Assembly (NCBI GenBank): GCA_024642005.1
Contig: JAHECA010000020.1
Location: 1 to 63,937, forward strand
Source: Robiginitalea sp.
GTDB taxonomy: Bacteria > Bacteroidota > Bacteroidia > Flavobacteriales > Flavobacteriaceae
Reading direction: 5' to 3'
Length of the DNA stretch: 63,937 nucleotides
Position 1 is the first letter of the stretch. The number at the start of each line of letters is the position of its first letter. Positions 1 through 8,180 of the stretch are shown one piece after another. Under the pieces are notes generated by a model. It saw only the letters and a list, made by a program, of their open reading frames with translations. It ran no database searches and had not been told where the DNA came from. A program made the position numbers and the translations under genes.

Positions 1-782
1 CTGGTTACCCCGATTGGGTGTGGCTCATACCCAATAGTAAAGGGGCAGATTTAAATGACCTGTATGCCGAACTGGTGGCCAATGCCATTGCCATTCCTGA
101 TGATGCCACAACCAAGCTTTGCAATGCCGCCAAAACAGCGAAAATCAACGTCGTTATCGGGGTACATGAACGCAATTCGGAAACCAGCAATGCGAGTTTG
201 TTTAACAGCTTATTATTCATTGACGAAAACGGTAGCATCCTGGGCAAACACCGAAAATTAATCCCGACAGGGGGAGAACGACTGATTTGGTCTGGCGGGG
301 ATGGCAGTACGCTGGTTTCCTATGATACATCTGCCGGTAGGATTGCAGGGTTGATTTGCTGGGAAAACTTCATGCCCCTGGCGAGAAATGCCATATACGA
401 ATCAGGTGCTCAACTATTGGCTTCCCCCACCTGGGATAAAAGTGCGAACTGGCTTCAGACCATGCAGCATGTTGCCAGGGAGGGCGGATTGTTTGTCATA
501 AGCACGTGCATGGCTTTAAAAATGGATGATATCCCCGATCGGTATGCGTTCAAAAAACTATATCCAGACGGAAGAGAGTGGATTAATGTTGGTAACAGCG
601 CCATAATAGCCCCAAACGGGAAAATCGTTGCCGGGCCTTTGGAGGCGGAAGAAGGCATCTTATATGCAGACATCGATCTTCAGGACATTATCAAGGCCAA
701 GCGCATGTTCGATGTGGTCGGACATTATTCAAGACCTGATGTTTTTGATTTCAGGGTAAAACCAGCGAATAAAAACCACTGA
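1..782 (+). CDS. Nitrilase / carbon-nitrogen hydrolase (5' end cut by window)
   Basis: Nitrilase-superfamily hydrolase, which would split a nitrile or amide C-N bond through a Glu-Lys-Cys triad. The frame is open from base 3 and starts inside the protein with GYPDWVWLIP, the conserved segment near the N-terminus of true nitrilases, so roughly 60 residues lie before the window. The triad is visible: Glu in VHERNSE, Lys in GKHRKLIPTG and Cys in LICWENFMPLAR. The nitrilase landmark SPTWD follows. Internal GTG and ATG codons at the left edge are not real starts. No signal peptide can be judged. About 250 non-coding bases separate it from the next gene. The substrate is unknown; an arylaceto- or aliphatic nitrilase is more likely than an amidase because of the CWENFMP context. 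Confidence 0.88.
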   Translation, partial: GYPDWVWLIPNSKGADLNDLYAELVANAIAIPDDATTKLCNAAKTAKINVVIGVHERNSETSNASLFNSLLFIDENGSILGKHRKLIPTGGERLIWSGGDGSTLVSYDTSAGRIAGLICWENFMPLARNAIYESGAQLLASPTWDKSANWLQTMQHVAREGGLFVISTCMALKMDDIPDRYAFKKLYPDGREWINVGNSAIIAPNGKIVAGPLEAEEGILYADIDLQDIIKAKRMFDVVGHYSRPDVFDFRVKPANKNH

Positions 783-1000
783 CAGGCCCGGGTTTAAGAA
801 ATAACTTGTCCTTTTGCCCAGAATGGCAAACCAGGCGTCAATTGAAATTTCGCATGCCAATCGGCGCAAAGTCGTAAAATGCTACTATCACGGTCCTAAA
901 ACTGGAACGCGAAGACACGGGCATGATTGTAGTAGGGGAAGTAAAGCCCGGGAGAGGATTTCCAGCTGCCTGTATCGCCCTCCCGTATGCGTGAAATGTT

Positions 1001-1008
1001 TACTTTAG
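1001..1008 (+). promoter_or_regulatory. Candidate -7 promoter element
   Basis: TACTTTAG matches the Bacteroidota -7 consensus TAnnTTTG at 7 of 8 positions and lies 24 bases before the ATG at 1033. No good -33 element is seen, so this is weak. The rest of 783-1032 holds nothing I recognise. Confidence 0.3.
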
Positions 1009-1032
1009 CCTGAACCGACCAAAACCCAACTG

Positions 1033-2166
1033 ATGCATTACAGACTCGTTTCGATTGGCCTTTTATCGCTTGTCCTGCTCCTGTCGAGCTGTAACTTGAA
1101 TAAAGAAAATCCCCCAACTCCTGAAACCCATACCGGAACGGCGGCCATACCCCTCACTGCAGAGCCCATCGCGCTCACCCTGGAACAGGCCAACACCCTG
1201 GCAGCCCTGCCGCTGGCCTGTGTGCAGCAGGAATACCCCAACAAGCTGGGGCAGACCCTGGGCAGCGTAGCCGACCTTGCCGAACCCGGCGCCCTTCACC
1301 CGGCTTTTTTTGGCTGTTTTGACTGGCATTCGGCCGTGCACGGGCACTGGTCCATGGTCATGTTGTTGAAGGAATTCCCCCTTCTCGGGCAGGCAGACCA
1401 GCTGCGGGAGGTGCTCATAAACCACCTTACTCCCGAAAATATGGCGGCCGAGGTAGCTTATTTCAAAGGGGAACATGAAAAAGGCTATGAACGTACCTAT
1501 GGCTGGGCCTGGGTGTTAAAACTGGCGGAAGAACTGCATACCTGGAACGACCCGATGGCCCGTGAGCTGGAGGCTAACCTACAGCCCCTTTCGACCCTTA
1601 TTTCGGAAAAATTCGTCGACTATCTGCCCAAACTGCAATACCCCGTGCGGGTGGGGACGCATACCAATACCGCCTTCGGGCTTGCTTTTGCCTGGGACTA
1701 CGCACAGACCCTGAATGACCAACCCCTGCAGGAAGCTATCCGCAACCGGGCCCTTGCCTTCTACGGTAAAGATGCCGGTTGCCCTATGGGCTGGGAGCCC
1801 AGCGGTGCCGATTTTTTGTCGCCCTGCATGGAAGAGGTAGACCTGATGCGCCGTATTCTGGAGAAAGACGCCTTCCTGGCCTGGATGGATACCTTTATTC
1901 CTGAACTTCACCAACCCGGATTCAGCTGGGATCCCGCCCGGGTAGGCGACCGCTCCGACGGGCAGCTGGTACACCTCGACGGGCTCAACTTCAGCCGTGC
2001 CTGGGTGTTTTACGGCCTGGCCAACCAGTACCCCGACCAATTTATGCATTTACTGCCGCTGGCGCATGCGCACATGGCCTATTCGTTCCCGAACCTGGTG
2101 GGCGACAACTACGAAGGAGGCCACTGGTTGGGCACCTTTGCACTCTACGCACTCGGGCAGCGCTGA
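1033..2166 (+). CDS. DUF2891 family lipoprotein
   Basis: Exported lipoprotein of 377 residues. A short lipoprotein signal ends at the lipobox LLLSSC (Cys20). The remainder is a single DUF2891 domain, recognised from HPAFFGCFDWHSAVHGHW near residue 95 and the closing YEGGHWLGTFALYAL. The domain is alpha-helical and rich in Trp and His, like alpha/alpha-barrel enzymes, but no biochemical function is established for the family. It runs convergent to the amidohydrolase, with only 14 bases between the stops and no visible terminator. The ATG at 1033 is chosen because it directly precedes the signal peptide. Confidence 0.85.
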   Translation: MHYRLVSIGLLSLVLLLSSCNLNKENPPTPETHTGTAAIPLTAEPIALTLEQANTLAALPLACVQQEYPNKLGQTLGSVADLAEPGALHPAFFGCFDWHSAVHGHWSMVMLLKEFPLLGQADQLREVLINHLTPENMAAEVAYFKGEHEKGYERTYGWAWVLKLAEELHTWNDPMARELEANLQPLSTLISEKFVDYLPKLQYPVRVGTHTNTAFGLAFAWDYAQTLNDQPLQEAIRNRALAFYGKDAGCPMGWEPSGADFLSPCMEEVDLMRRILEKDAFLAWMDTFIPELHQPGFSWDPARVGDRSDGQLVHLDGLNFSRAWVFYGLANQYPDQFMHLLPLAHAHMAYSFPNLVGDNYEGGHWLGTFALYALGQR

Positions 2167-2180
2167 GCGAAAAAGTCCTA

Positions 2181-3464
2181 TTAATCTGTTGTCGGTTTCA
2201 CGACCTGACCGCCCTTCATCACAAAACGCACGTTCGTCAGTTCTGAAATGTCTTCCAGCGGATTCCCTTGTGTGGCGATGATGTCTGCGTAATTGCCGGG
2301 TTTCAGCGTGCCGATGTGGGCTTCCTGCCCCAGCAGCTCGGCATTGACCCGCGTACCGGCCTGTATGGCCTGCATGGGGGTCATCCCGAGTTCGGTGAGG
2401 TAGCCGAACTCCCGGGCCGCAAAGTTGGGCGGGAAGCCGACGTTGTCGGAACCGACCCCCACCCTGACCCCCCGGGCGATGGCTTTGGCCAGCATTTCCT
2501 TGATGGAGGCATCGTATTTCCTGTGCAGCTCGTAGGCCTTGGAGAGGGCCTGGCTTTGCGAAGCTTCTTCCACGAAATATTCCCCTACAGCCAGGGTCGG
2601 GATCAGGTAGGTGCCGTGTTCCAGGAAGAGGTCGATGCATTCCTCGTCGAGGAAGGAGCCGTGTTCGATCGAACGCGCGCCCGCGCGGATGGCTTTTTTG
2701 ATGCCCTCCGTGGAGTGGGCATGCGCCATTACGGGGATGCCCCTAAGCCCGGCCTCGTCCAGGGCAGCTGCAAGCTCAGCATCGCTGAAATGGACGCTCT
2801 GAGGGTTGTCTCCCGACGACATGAAGGCCCCGGTTACCAGCAGCTTGATCCAGTCGCTCCCGTATTTGATCTCTTCGCGAATGGCTTTGCGCACCTCGTC
2901 GGGTCCGTTTACCACCAGTCCGTCGGGGATCACCTTTTGCTCAGGCGACAGGTAATTGATATCGCCCCCGCCCCCGCTCACCGAGAGGTAGTGCCCGGCC
3001 CCAAAGATGCGCGGCCCGACAAACAGGCCATTGTTGATGGCGTCCCTGATTTCGAGGTGGGCGTAGTGCACGTCGGCATCGCCCGCTACGCGCAGGGTGG
3101 TCCAGCCCTCCTGCAGCCAGTCCTGCACCGTTTTCAGGCCGCGCAGGGCATTGAAAGCCGAAGAGCCTTTCAGGTGGTTGGTCTGGTAGTCGTCCCCGTA
3201 AATAAGCGGGTGCACGTGGGCGTCTATCAGGCCCGGCAGTACCGTATAGTCCGACAGGTCTATGATCCGGTACCCTTCGGGCAGGTTGCCCCGACCGGTT
3301 ACCGCAACGATATTTTCGCCTTCCACCAGAATAACCTGGTTGCGCAGGGGGGCTTCGTCTAAACCGGTAATGAGCCGGCCGCACAGCAGGGCCGTTTTTT
3401 CCTGGCCTGCCAGATTGAGGGTGGCGCCCAGGAGAAACAGCAAAACTAAATAACGGATAACCAT
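2181..3464 (-). CDS. Exported metal-dependent amidohydrolase
   Basis: Amidohydrolase-superfamily TIM-barrel enzyme of the imidazolonepropionase / Xaa-Pro dipeptidase-like group, which hydrolyses cyclic amides or peptide-like bonds. Metal ligands are visible in order: His-x-His in GLIDAHVHP, a candidate carboxylated Lys in GSDWIKLLVTG, His in MAHAHS, His in SIEHGS, and Asp in GVGSDN. The ATG at 3464 is chosen because it begins a good signal peptide (MVIRYLVLLFLLGATLNLAG), giving 427 residues. The frame stays open further upstream, with another ATG at 3503, but anything earlier runs into the terminator hairpin at 3531-3580. The product is probably periplasmic. The substrate cannot be told from sequence. 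Confidence 0.88.
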   Translation of the reverse strand: MVIRYLVLLFLLGATLNLAGQEKTALLCGRLITGLDEAPLRNQVILVEGENIVAVTGRGNLPEGYRIIDLSDYTVLPGLIDAHVHPLIYGDDYQTNHLKGSSAFNALRGLKTVQDWLQEGWTTLRVAGDADVHYAHLEIRDAINNGLFVGPRIFGAGHYLSVSGGGGDINYLSPEQKVIPDGLVVNGPDEVRKAIREEIKYGSDWIKLLVTGAFMSSGDNPQSVHFSDAELAAALDEAGLRGIPVMAHAHSTEGIKKAIRAGARSIEHGSFLDEECIDLFLEHGTYLIPTLAVGEYFVEEASQSQALSKAYELHRKYDASIKEMLAKAIARGVRVGVGSDNVGFPPNFAAREFGYLTELGMTPMQAIQAGTRVNAELLGQEAHIGTLKPGNYADIIATQGNPLEDISELTNVRFVMKGGQVVKPTTD

Positions 3465-3530
3465 GGCGTTCAGTTCGATTACATTCCTTTTCAGATACGC
3501 CATAAAGTATAACTTTTTAAAGGAAAAAAA

Positions 3531-3580
3531 GCAAAAAAATCCCGGTTCCCAAAGGCTCAAATAAGCCTGAGCGAACCGGG
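3531..3580 (-). terminator. Rho-independent terminator of the E1/lipoyl operon
   Basis: Read on the minus strand, arms CCCGGTTC and GAACCGGG enclose a second inner stem (AGGCT/AGCCT) and are followed by ATTTTTTTGC. It lies just after the lipoyl gene's stop and before the amidohydrolase start. Confidence 0.8.
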
Positions 3581-3602
3581 ATGGCCCATGCGGATAAAGC
3601 GG

Positions 3603-3860
3603 CTATACAATAGCCGGCTCGCGCACCGCAGTGGCGATGGTTTGACCGGTAACGGCCGTTTCCCCCCGCCCGACACGGATCTCGGAGAGCGTGCCGGAGA
3701 AGGGGGCGGCTACTTCATAGGCCACCTTTCCGGTCTGTACCTCTACGAGGGTTTCGCCTTCCCGGAAGGCCTCCCCGGGCTCCTTGTACCAAAGCACGAT
3801 AACGCACTCGGCTTCGGGGCCCAGCTCGGGAGGAAGGGGGATGTCAGTCAACCCGGCCAT
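3603..3860 (-). CDS. Free-standing lipoyl-domain protein
   Basis: An 85-residue biotinyl/lipoyl carrier domain with nothing attached. The hairpin around the modified lysine is VEVQTGKVAYEV (Lys45), followed by the usual APFSG turn and a GETAVTGQTIA closing strand. Such domains shuttle acyl groups between E1, E2 and E3 of 2-oxoacid dehydrogenases. It is 4 bases from the E1 beta gene, so the two are co-transcribed and probably work together. A normal E2 would continue with a subunit-binding domain and an acyltransferase domain of about 230 residues; neither is present, and the terminator follows at once. The acyltransferase must therefore come from elsewhere or be dispensable. Confidence 0.85.
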   Translation of the reverse strand: MAGLTDIPLPPELGPEAECVIVLWYKEPGEAFREGETLVEVQTGKVAYEVAAPFSGTLSEIRVGRGETAVTGQTIATAVREPAIV

Positions 3861-3864
3861 GGCT

Positions 3865-4890
3865 TCAGGCTGTAACCAGGGTTTCCACGGCGTTCACGAT
3901 GTCTTTGGCATCGGGGATGACGAATTTTTCGAGTACCCGGCTGTAAGGTATGGGGACATCTGGGGTGGCCAGGCGCACCACGGGGGCCTTCAGGTACCGG
4001 AAGCCGTCAGAGGCAGCCAGGGCGCCTATTTCGGCGGTGATGCCGTAGGAAAAGTAATCTTCGTCTGCTACCACTAGCCGATGCGTTTTGGCCAGTGATT
4101 TCAGGATGGTTTCCGAATCGATCGGTTTGATGCTCCTCAGGTCGATCACTTCCGCTTCGATGCCCCTTTCGGCCAGTTTTTTAGCCGCTTTGAGCGCTTC
4201 GACGGTCATCATCTGGGCCCCGACGATGGTAACGTCGCGCCCTTCGCGTACCACCTGCGCCTTGTTCAGGGGCAGGGTATAGGCTTCTTCAGGAACCGGC
4301 CCGAGGGAGGCGTCGAGCTGATCCATCCAGCCCAGCCCCTGCAGGGTTTTGTGGAACATAAAAACGACCGGGTTGTCGTCGCGGATTGCCGCGGCAAGCA
4401 TCCCCTTGATGTCGCGGGGAAAGGTGGGGGCTACCACCTTCATACCCGGCAGGTGCCCGAAGCTGGCATACAGGGTCTGGGAGTGCTGGGCCGCATCGCT
4501 GTACCCACCGCCAACAGCCGTCAGCAATACCATCGGTAATTTCACGTGGCCGCCGCTCATGTAGTGAATCTTGGCCATATGGTTGAAAATCTGGTCCATG
4601 ACCACCCCGTGGAAATCGACGAACATGAGTTCCGCGACGGGGCGCAGCCCTTCGGCTGCAGCGCCAATGGCGGCGCCGATAAAACCGGTTTCTGAGATGG
4701 GGGTATCCATGACCCGCTCGGCCCCGAATTGCTCGTACAACCCGGTGGTGGAACCAAAAATGCCGCCGTATTTGCCTACGTCTTCACCCATTATGAAAAC
4801 GCGCGGGTCTCGCTCCATTTCCTGTCTCAGGGCCAGGTTCATGGCCTTGCTTCCGGTCAGTTTTTTTATTTTTTCTTGTGTTGTTTGCAT
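3865..4890 (-). CDS. 2-oxoacid (acetoin-type) dehydrogenase E1 beta
   Basis: Transketolase-like beta subunit of an E1 heterotetramer, 341 residues, full length for the family. It begins with the typical GEDVGKYGGIFGST segment, then ISETGFIGAAIGAA, and ends in the transketolase C-terminal domain (VRLATPDVPIPYS). Together with E1 alpha it would decarboxylate a 2-oxoacid, or cleave acetoin, on thiamine diphosphate. A GTG directly precedes the chosen ATG at 4890. It lies 34 bases after E1 alpha in the same operon. The exact substrate (pyruvate, branched-chain oxoacid or acetoin) is not resolved; the closeness to AcoB-type proteins is my judgement from the motifs. Confidence 0.9.
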   Translation of the reverse strand: MQTTQEKIKKLTGSKAMNLALRQEMERDPRVFIMGEDVGKYGGIFGSTTGLYEQFGAERVMDTPISETGFIGAAIGAAAEGLRPVAELMFVDFHGVVMDQIFNHMAKIHYMSGGHVKLPMVLLTAVGGGYSDAAQHSQTLYASFGHLPGMKVVAPTFPRDIKGMLAAAIRDDNPVVFMFHKTLQGLGWMDQLDASLGPVPEEAYTLPLNKAQVVREGRDVTIVGAQMMTVEALKAAKKLAERGIEAEVIDLRSIKPIDSETILKSLAKTHRLVVADEDYFSYGITAEIGALAASDGFRYLKAPVVRLATPDVPIPYSRVLEKFVIPDAKDIVNAVETLVTA

Positions 4891-4924
4891 CACATTTGCT
4901 TTATCAGGTTACACTTGCCGGGTA

Positions 4925-5914
4925 TCAGGCGAATACATCTTCCAGCGCTTCCTCCGGCTCGGGAAATTCACTGTGGATCGCAAATTCAAAGGCGGTATCT
5001 ACCTCGTTTACCACTGCCTTTTCGATGGCTTCCAGCTCCATGACGGTTACCTCCTGTTCCTTGAGTATGTACTTTTTCAATCGCTCAATCGGGTCTTTCT
5101 CCCGCAGCTTTGGCACTTCTGCCTTGTCGCGGTAGAGCTCCGGATCGCCCTGGAAGTGACCCAGGAACCGATAGGTTTCGATTTCGATAAGCGATGGCCC
5201 CTCTCCGTTTCGGGCGCGTTCCACCGCTTCCCGGCTCACCCGGTACATTTCCATAGGGTCATTGTCTTTCACCAGGTATCCCTTGATCCCATAGGCCCTG
5301 GCCCTGATATCGTTTGTCGCCACACTGGTGGATTTATTTTTGGGAACAGATATGCCCCAGGCATTGTCTTCCACAACCACGATAAAGGGCAGCTTCCAGA
5401 GGGCGGCCAGGTTCAGGGATTCGTGAAAAGCCCCCGAATTGGCGGCGCCTTCCCCAATAAAGGCAACGGCCACTCTGTCTGTTTCCATCTTCTTGTTGGC
5501 CAGGGCGGCGCCTACAGCATGCGGCATGCCGGCCCCCACAATGCCCCCACAGGAGAATTTCACATCGGGGTCGAACAGGTGCATGTGCCCCCCTTTGCCT
5601 TTGCCGAGGCCGGTTTTCTTGCCAAAGATTTCGGCAGTCATTTTCTTGAGGTCTACCCCCTTGGCAATGGCCTGGTGGTGTGGCCGGTGCGTAGCTGTAA
5701 CCGTGTCGTCCTTGGTGAGGTGAACCAGCATTCCGGCAGCCGCCGGTTCCTGTCCGGTTGACAGGTGCATTTCGCCGGGAACAGGCCCGGCTCCTATATT
5801 GAAGACCGGCTGTTTGCCTTCCAGATAGGCTTTTTCCATCCGCTGTTCGAAATATCGGGAGGTTTTCATCTTCCGGTACATCCACAGCAGGTCATTTTTG
5901 TCGATTCCTTTCAT
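4925..5914 (-). CDS. 2-oxoacid (acetoin-type) dehydrogenase E1 alpha
   Basis: Thiamine-diphosphate-binding alpha subunit of 329 residues. The cofactor motif runs from FIGEGAANSGAFHES to VVEDNAWG, with GEG in place of the commoner GDG, a variant also found in branched-chain enzymes. The phosphorylation-loop region HRPHHQAIAKG and the KGKGGHMHLF segment are present. It is the first gene of a three-gene operon (E1 alpha, E1 beta, lipoyl domain) that ends at the terminator at 3531-3580. There is no signal peptide, so it is cytoplasmic. The upstream 230 bases (5915-6145) carry the divergent MFS promoter; I see no convincing promoter for this operon. Confidence 0.92.
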   Translation of the reverse strand: MKGIDKNDLLWMYRKMKTSRYFEQRMEKAYLEGKQPVFNIGAGPVPGEMHLSTGQEPAAAGMLVHLTKDDTVTATHRPHHQAIAKGVDLKKMTAEIFGKKTGLGKGKGGHMHLFDPDVKFSCGGIVGAGMPHAVGAALANKKMETDRVAVAFIGEGAANSGAFHESLNLAALWKLPFIVVVEDNAWGISVPKNKSTSVATNDIRARAYGIKGYLVKDNDPMEMYRVSREAVERARNGEGPSLIEIETYRFLGHFQGDPELYRDKAEVPKLREKDPIERLKKYILKEQEVTVMELEAIEKAVVNEVDTAFEFAIHSEFPEPEEALEDVFA

Positions 5915-6097
5915 GGTGTTTGCTTTTAGGCCGGAAGCTACAAAGGGTGGTGCAGTTTGAAAATGACATGGATTATAACCTGAGACCCGGCGGGAATGAC
6001 CTGCGTCAGTCGGGCTGCCGGCTTCAACAAGGGCTGAATCTCCGAAGGCGCCCGGAAAATATTTTCAGAAGGCCCCGGGTTGATTGGCATTCCTTCC

Positions 6098-6105
6098 TAA
6101 ATTTG
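6098..6105 (+). promoter_or_regulatory. Candidate -7 promoter element of the MFS gene
   Basis: TAAATTTG is an exact match to TAnnTTTG, 41 bases before the ATG at 6146. A TTG at 6080 lies 15 bases upstream, rather closer than the usual spacing. Confidence 0.4.
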
Positions 6106-6145
6106 TGCGAGCTCCGCCCGAGAAACCTGGCTCCCCTCAGTACCC

Positions 6146-7417
6146 ATGGCCCGAACCACCGACCCGTACGCCGCCCTCCGATACCGCGAATTCAATATCT
6201 TTCTCGGGGTGCGCCTGGCCATGGTGCTGGCCTGGACCATGCAGTTCATCCTTATCGAATGGCTGGTATACTCCCTTACCAAAGATCCGTTGTCGCTGGG
6301 CATTATCGGGCTTATGGAGGTGATACCCTCGGTGGGCATGGCCCTGTTTGCCGGCCACATTGTCGATCAGCGCGAGAAGCGCAACCTGCTTGTCTATTGC
6401 ATTTTGGGGTATACCGTAATTAGCCTGGGACTTTTCATATTCAGCCTGCCGGCCGTGGAATCGGCCCTGGACCAGTCGCACCAGCTTTCTGCGATTTATG
6501 GGCTGGTGTTTTTGGGTGGGCTGGTGCGTTCCTTCCTCGGGCCGACCATCTTCTCGCTTGTGGCCCTGATCGTTCCAAAAAAGGTATATCCCAACGCGGC
6601 TACCTGGAGCAGCAGCACCTGGCAGCTGGCTGCCGTACTGGGTCCTGCCCTGGCTGGTTTTTCGATAGGCTGGATTGGCGTGCACTGGTCGCTGCTGCTC
6701 ATCCTCGGCTTTTCGCTCATCGCTCTGGTACTGCTCTTTCAGATACCCCGCAAACCCATCCTGAACCCGAAAATAGGCGAACCCGTTTTCCAGAGCCTCA
6801 AAGACGGCCTGCAGTTCGTTTTCCGCAACAAGGCCATTCTGGGGGCCCTGACCCTCGACATGGTTGCCGTGTTGTTTGGCGGGGCTGTAGCCCTGCTCCC
6901 GGTTTTCGCGCAAGACATCCTGCATGTGGGTTCTGAAGGCTTTGGTATATTGCGGGCCGCCCCGGCTGTGGGGGCTGCCCTGACCATGGTGGGGTCTACG
7001 CGGTTCCCACTGCACCGCAATGCCGGCAAAAAATTGTTGTGGGCTGTGTTTGCCTTCGGCCTCTGCATTATTGTTTTCGGCCTGTCTACCTGGTTCTGGG
7101 TCTCGGTGCTCGCCCTGTTTATAAGCGGGGCGGTTGACGGGGTGTCCATGGTGATCCGCCAAACCATTTTGCAGCTGAAAACCCCGGATAATATGAGGGG
7201 CAGGGTGGCCTCGGTCAATTCGATCTTCGTGGGTTCTTCCAACGAGCTGGGAGCTTTCGAAAGCGGGGTAACGGCCCGGCTGATGGGTACCGTTACAGCC
7301 GTGGTCTTTGGCGGTGTCATGACCCTGCTGACCGTAGGGGCCATGGCCCATTTTTCGCCCCGGTTCCGCAGGCTTGACCTTTCCGACGAGGTAGAACTCG
7401 ACCTGGAAAACCCTTAA
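6146..7417 (+). CDS. MFS transporter (EntS-like)
   Basis: Major-facilitator permease of 423 residues with about 12 hydrophobic segments. The N-terminal half begins with YREFNIFLGVRLAMVLAWTMQ, and the loop between helices 2 and 3 carries AGHIVDQREKRNL, the family's conserved signature. The pattern resembles the EntS / MFS_3 group of small-molecule and siderophore exporters. It ends in a charged tail. No co-transcribed genes: it is divergent from the E1 operon and convergent with the 129-residue gene. The cargo is unknown. Confidence 0.87.
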   Translation: MARTTDPYAALRYREFNIFLGVRLAMVLAWTMQFILIEWLVYSLTKDPLSLGIIGLMEVIPSVGMALFAGHIVDQREKRNLLVYCILGYTVISLGLFIFSLPAVESALDQSHQLSAIYGLVFLGGLVRSFLGPTIFSLVALIVPKKVYPNAATWSSSTWQLAAVLGPALAGFSIGWIGVHWSLLLILGFSLIALVLLFQIPRKPILNPKIGEPVFQSLKDGLQFVFRNKAILGALTLDMVAVLFGGAVALLPVFAQDILHVGSEGFGILRAAPAVGAALTMVGSTRFPLHRNAGKKLLWAVFAFGLCIIVFGLSTWFWVSVLALFISGAVDGVSMVIRQTILQLKTPDNMRGRVASVNSIFVGSSNELGAFESGVTARLMGTVTAVVFGGVMTLLTVGAMAHFSPRFRRLDLSDEVELDLENP

Positions 7418-7450
7418 TCGATTTTTCACTTTCACGAACGGTGGTGCAAG

Positions 7451-7480
7451 AAAAAAAGACGGCGCCCTCTGGGGGCGCCG
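7451..7480 (-). terminator. Rho-independent terminator after the 129-residue gene
   Basis: On the minus strand an 8-bp GC-rich stem (CGGCGCCC with GGGCGCCG) and a 5-base loop are followed by TCTTTTTTTC. It stands 24 bases past the stop of the gene at 7504-7893. There is no T-run on the plus side, so it does not serve the MFS gene. Confidence 0.85.
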
Positions 7481-7503
7481 CAAAACTGTCCTTCAGACGT
7501 GGC

Positions 7504-7893
7504 TTACATGTATTCCGTTAAGTAACGGAAGAATTCTTTTTTAAGGTCGGCGTAAATTTCCCGCTGGGTATCCATGCTGTCTCGGAAAGCCATGTGGCTT
7601 TTTACCATGGTCACATCCAGGGCATTGTCTTCGCCCATCAGGCTTTGCCCGGCCAGGCGCATCTCATGCCGTTTGATGACTTCCTGCATTTCCATCACGC
7701 GTTTGCCATGCAACAGGAACTCGTTCTGGAAGTGTTCCAGTTTCACCAGGAATTCCTTGTCGGTATTGCCCAGTACAAGTTCCTCCAAACGATGTTCGAA
7801 TGTTTTCAATTCATCTTCCCAGAATTTGAGTTCGCTGTACCAGCTGCGGTGTTCCAGGTGTAAATCCGCATTGTATATAACAGTCTTAAACAT
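7504..7893 (-). CDS. Helical protein of unknown function (129 aa)
   Basis: Small cytoplasmic protein with no signal peptide and almost continuous amphipathic helix, rich in Glu, Lys, His and aromatic residues. Repeated patterns such as WYSELKFWEDELKTFEHRL suggest a helical bundle or coiled coil. It is monocistronic, with its own terminator. The gene at 11363-11812 has a similar N-terminal pattern (Trp, then Leu-x-Phe, then paired Leu and His) and may be a distant relative. I do not recognise a named family. Confidence 0.75.
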   Translation of the reverse strand: MFKTVIYNADLHLEHRSWYSELKFWEDELKTFEHRLEELVLGNTDKEFLVKLEHFQNEFLLHGKRVMEMQEVIKRHEMRLAGQSLMGEDNALDVTMVKSHMAFRDSMDTQREIYADLKKEFFRYLTEYM

Positions 7894-7900
7894 TATGATT

Positions 7901-7908
7901 GAAATTTA
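7901..7908 (-). promoter_or_regulatory. Candidate -7 promoter element, nearly at the start codon
   Basis: On the minus strand TAAATTTC matches TAnnTTTG at 7 of 8 positions and ends only 7 bases before the ATG at 7893. If it is real, the mRNA would be leaderless or nearly so. Confidence 0.3.
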
Positions 7909-8023
7909 GGTTCACATTCCTTGCAGGTATGGCGGAAGTCTTCATGTCTTCCCGGAAGGCGTCCGGGCTGGCAATTCCTCTTTTGACCATGGCCTAAGTT
8001 AGGCGTTATCTGTTTTCGACTTT

Positions 8024-8037
8024 ATGACAAGTGTCAT
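8024..8037. promoter_or_regulatory. Inverted repeat, possible operator
   Basis: ATGACA and TGTCAT form perfect 6-bp arms around a 2-base spacer (AG). It lies between two divergent genes, 130 bases from one start and 144 from the other. The geometry fits a dimeric transcription factor. I cannot name the factor. Confidence 0.45.
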
Positions 8038-8117
8038 GTTATGATGTCTGATAAGATAGTGAATTTTTCGGGTTCGTGAAATGGGCTGGGCTGCGTGTTT
8101 CTTGCAGGGGAATGGTG

Positions 8118-8125
8118 TATCTTGG
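8118..8125 (+). promoter_or_regulatory. Candidate -7 promoter element
   Basis: TATCTTGG resembles TAnnTTTG (7 of 8) and lies 55 bases before the ATG at 8181. A TTG at 8102 is 13 bases upstream, closer than usual. Confidence 0.3.
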
Positions 8126-8180
8126 TAAGCGGGTGGGGGAGGGATTACCCCCAATAGTACCGTACTGAATACCTGATTTC

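Noticed and set aside
814-1008. 64-codon open frame before the DUF2891 gene
   Set aside because: Rich in Arg, Cys and His with no domain or signal; it overlaps the likely promoter of the next gene.
5920-6423. Open frame overlapping the MFS start
   Set aside because: Runs into the MFS gene in another frame and is Arg/Pro-rich noise.
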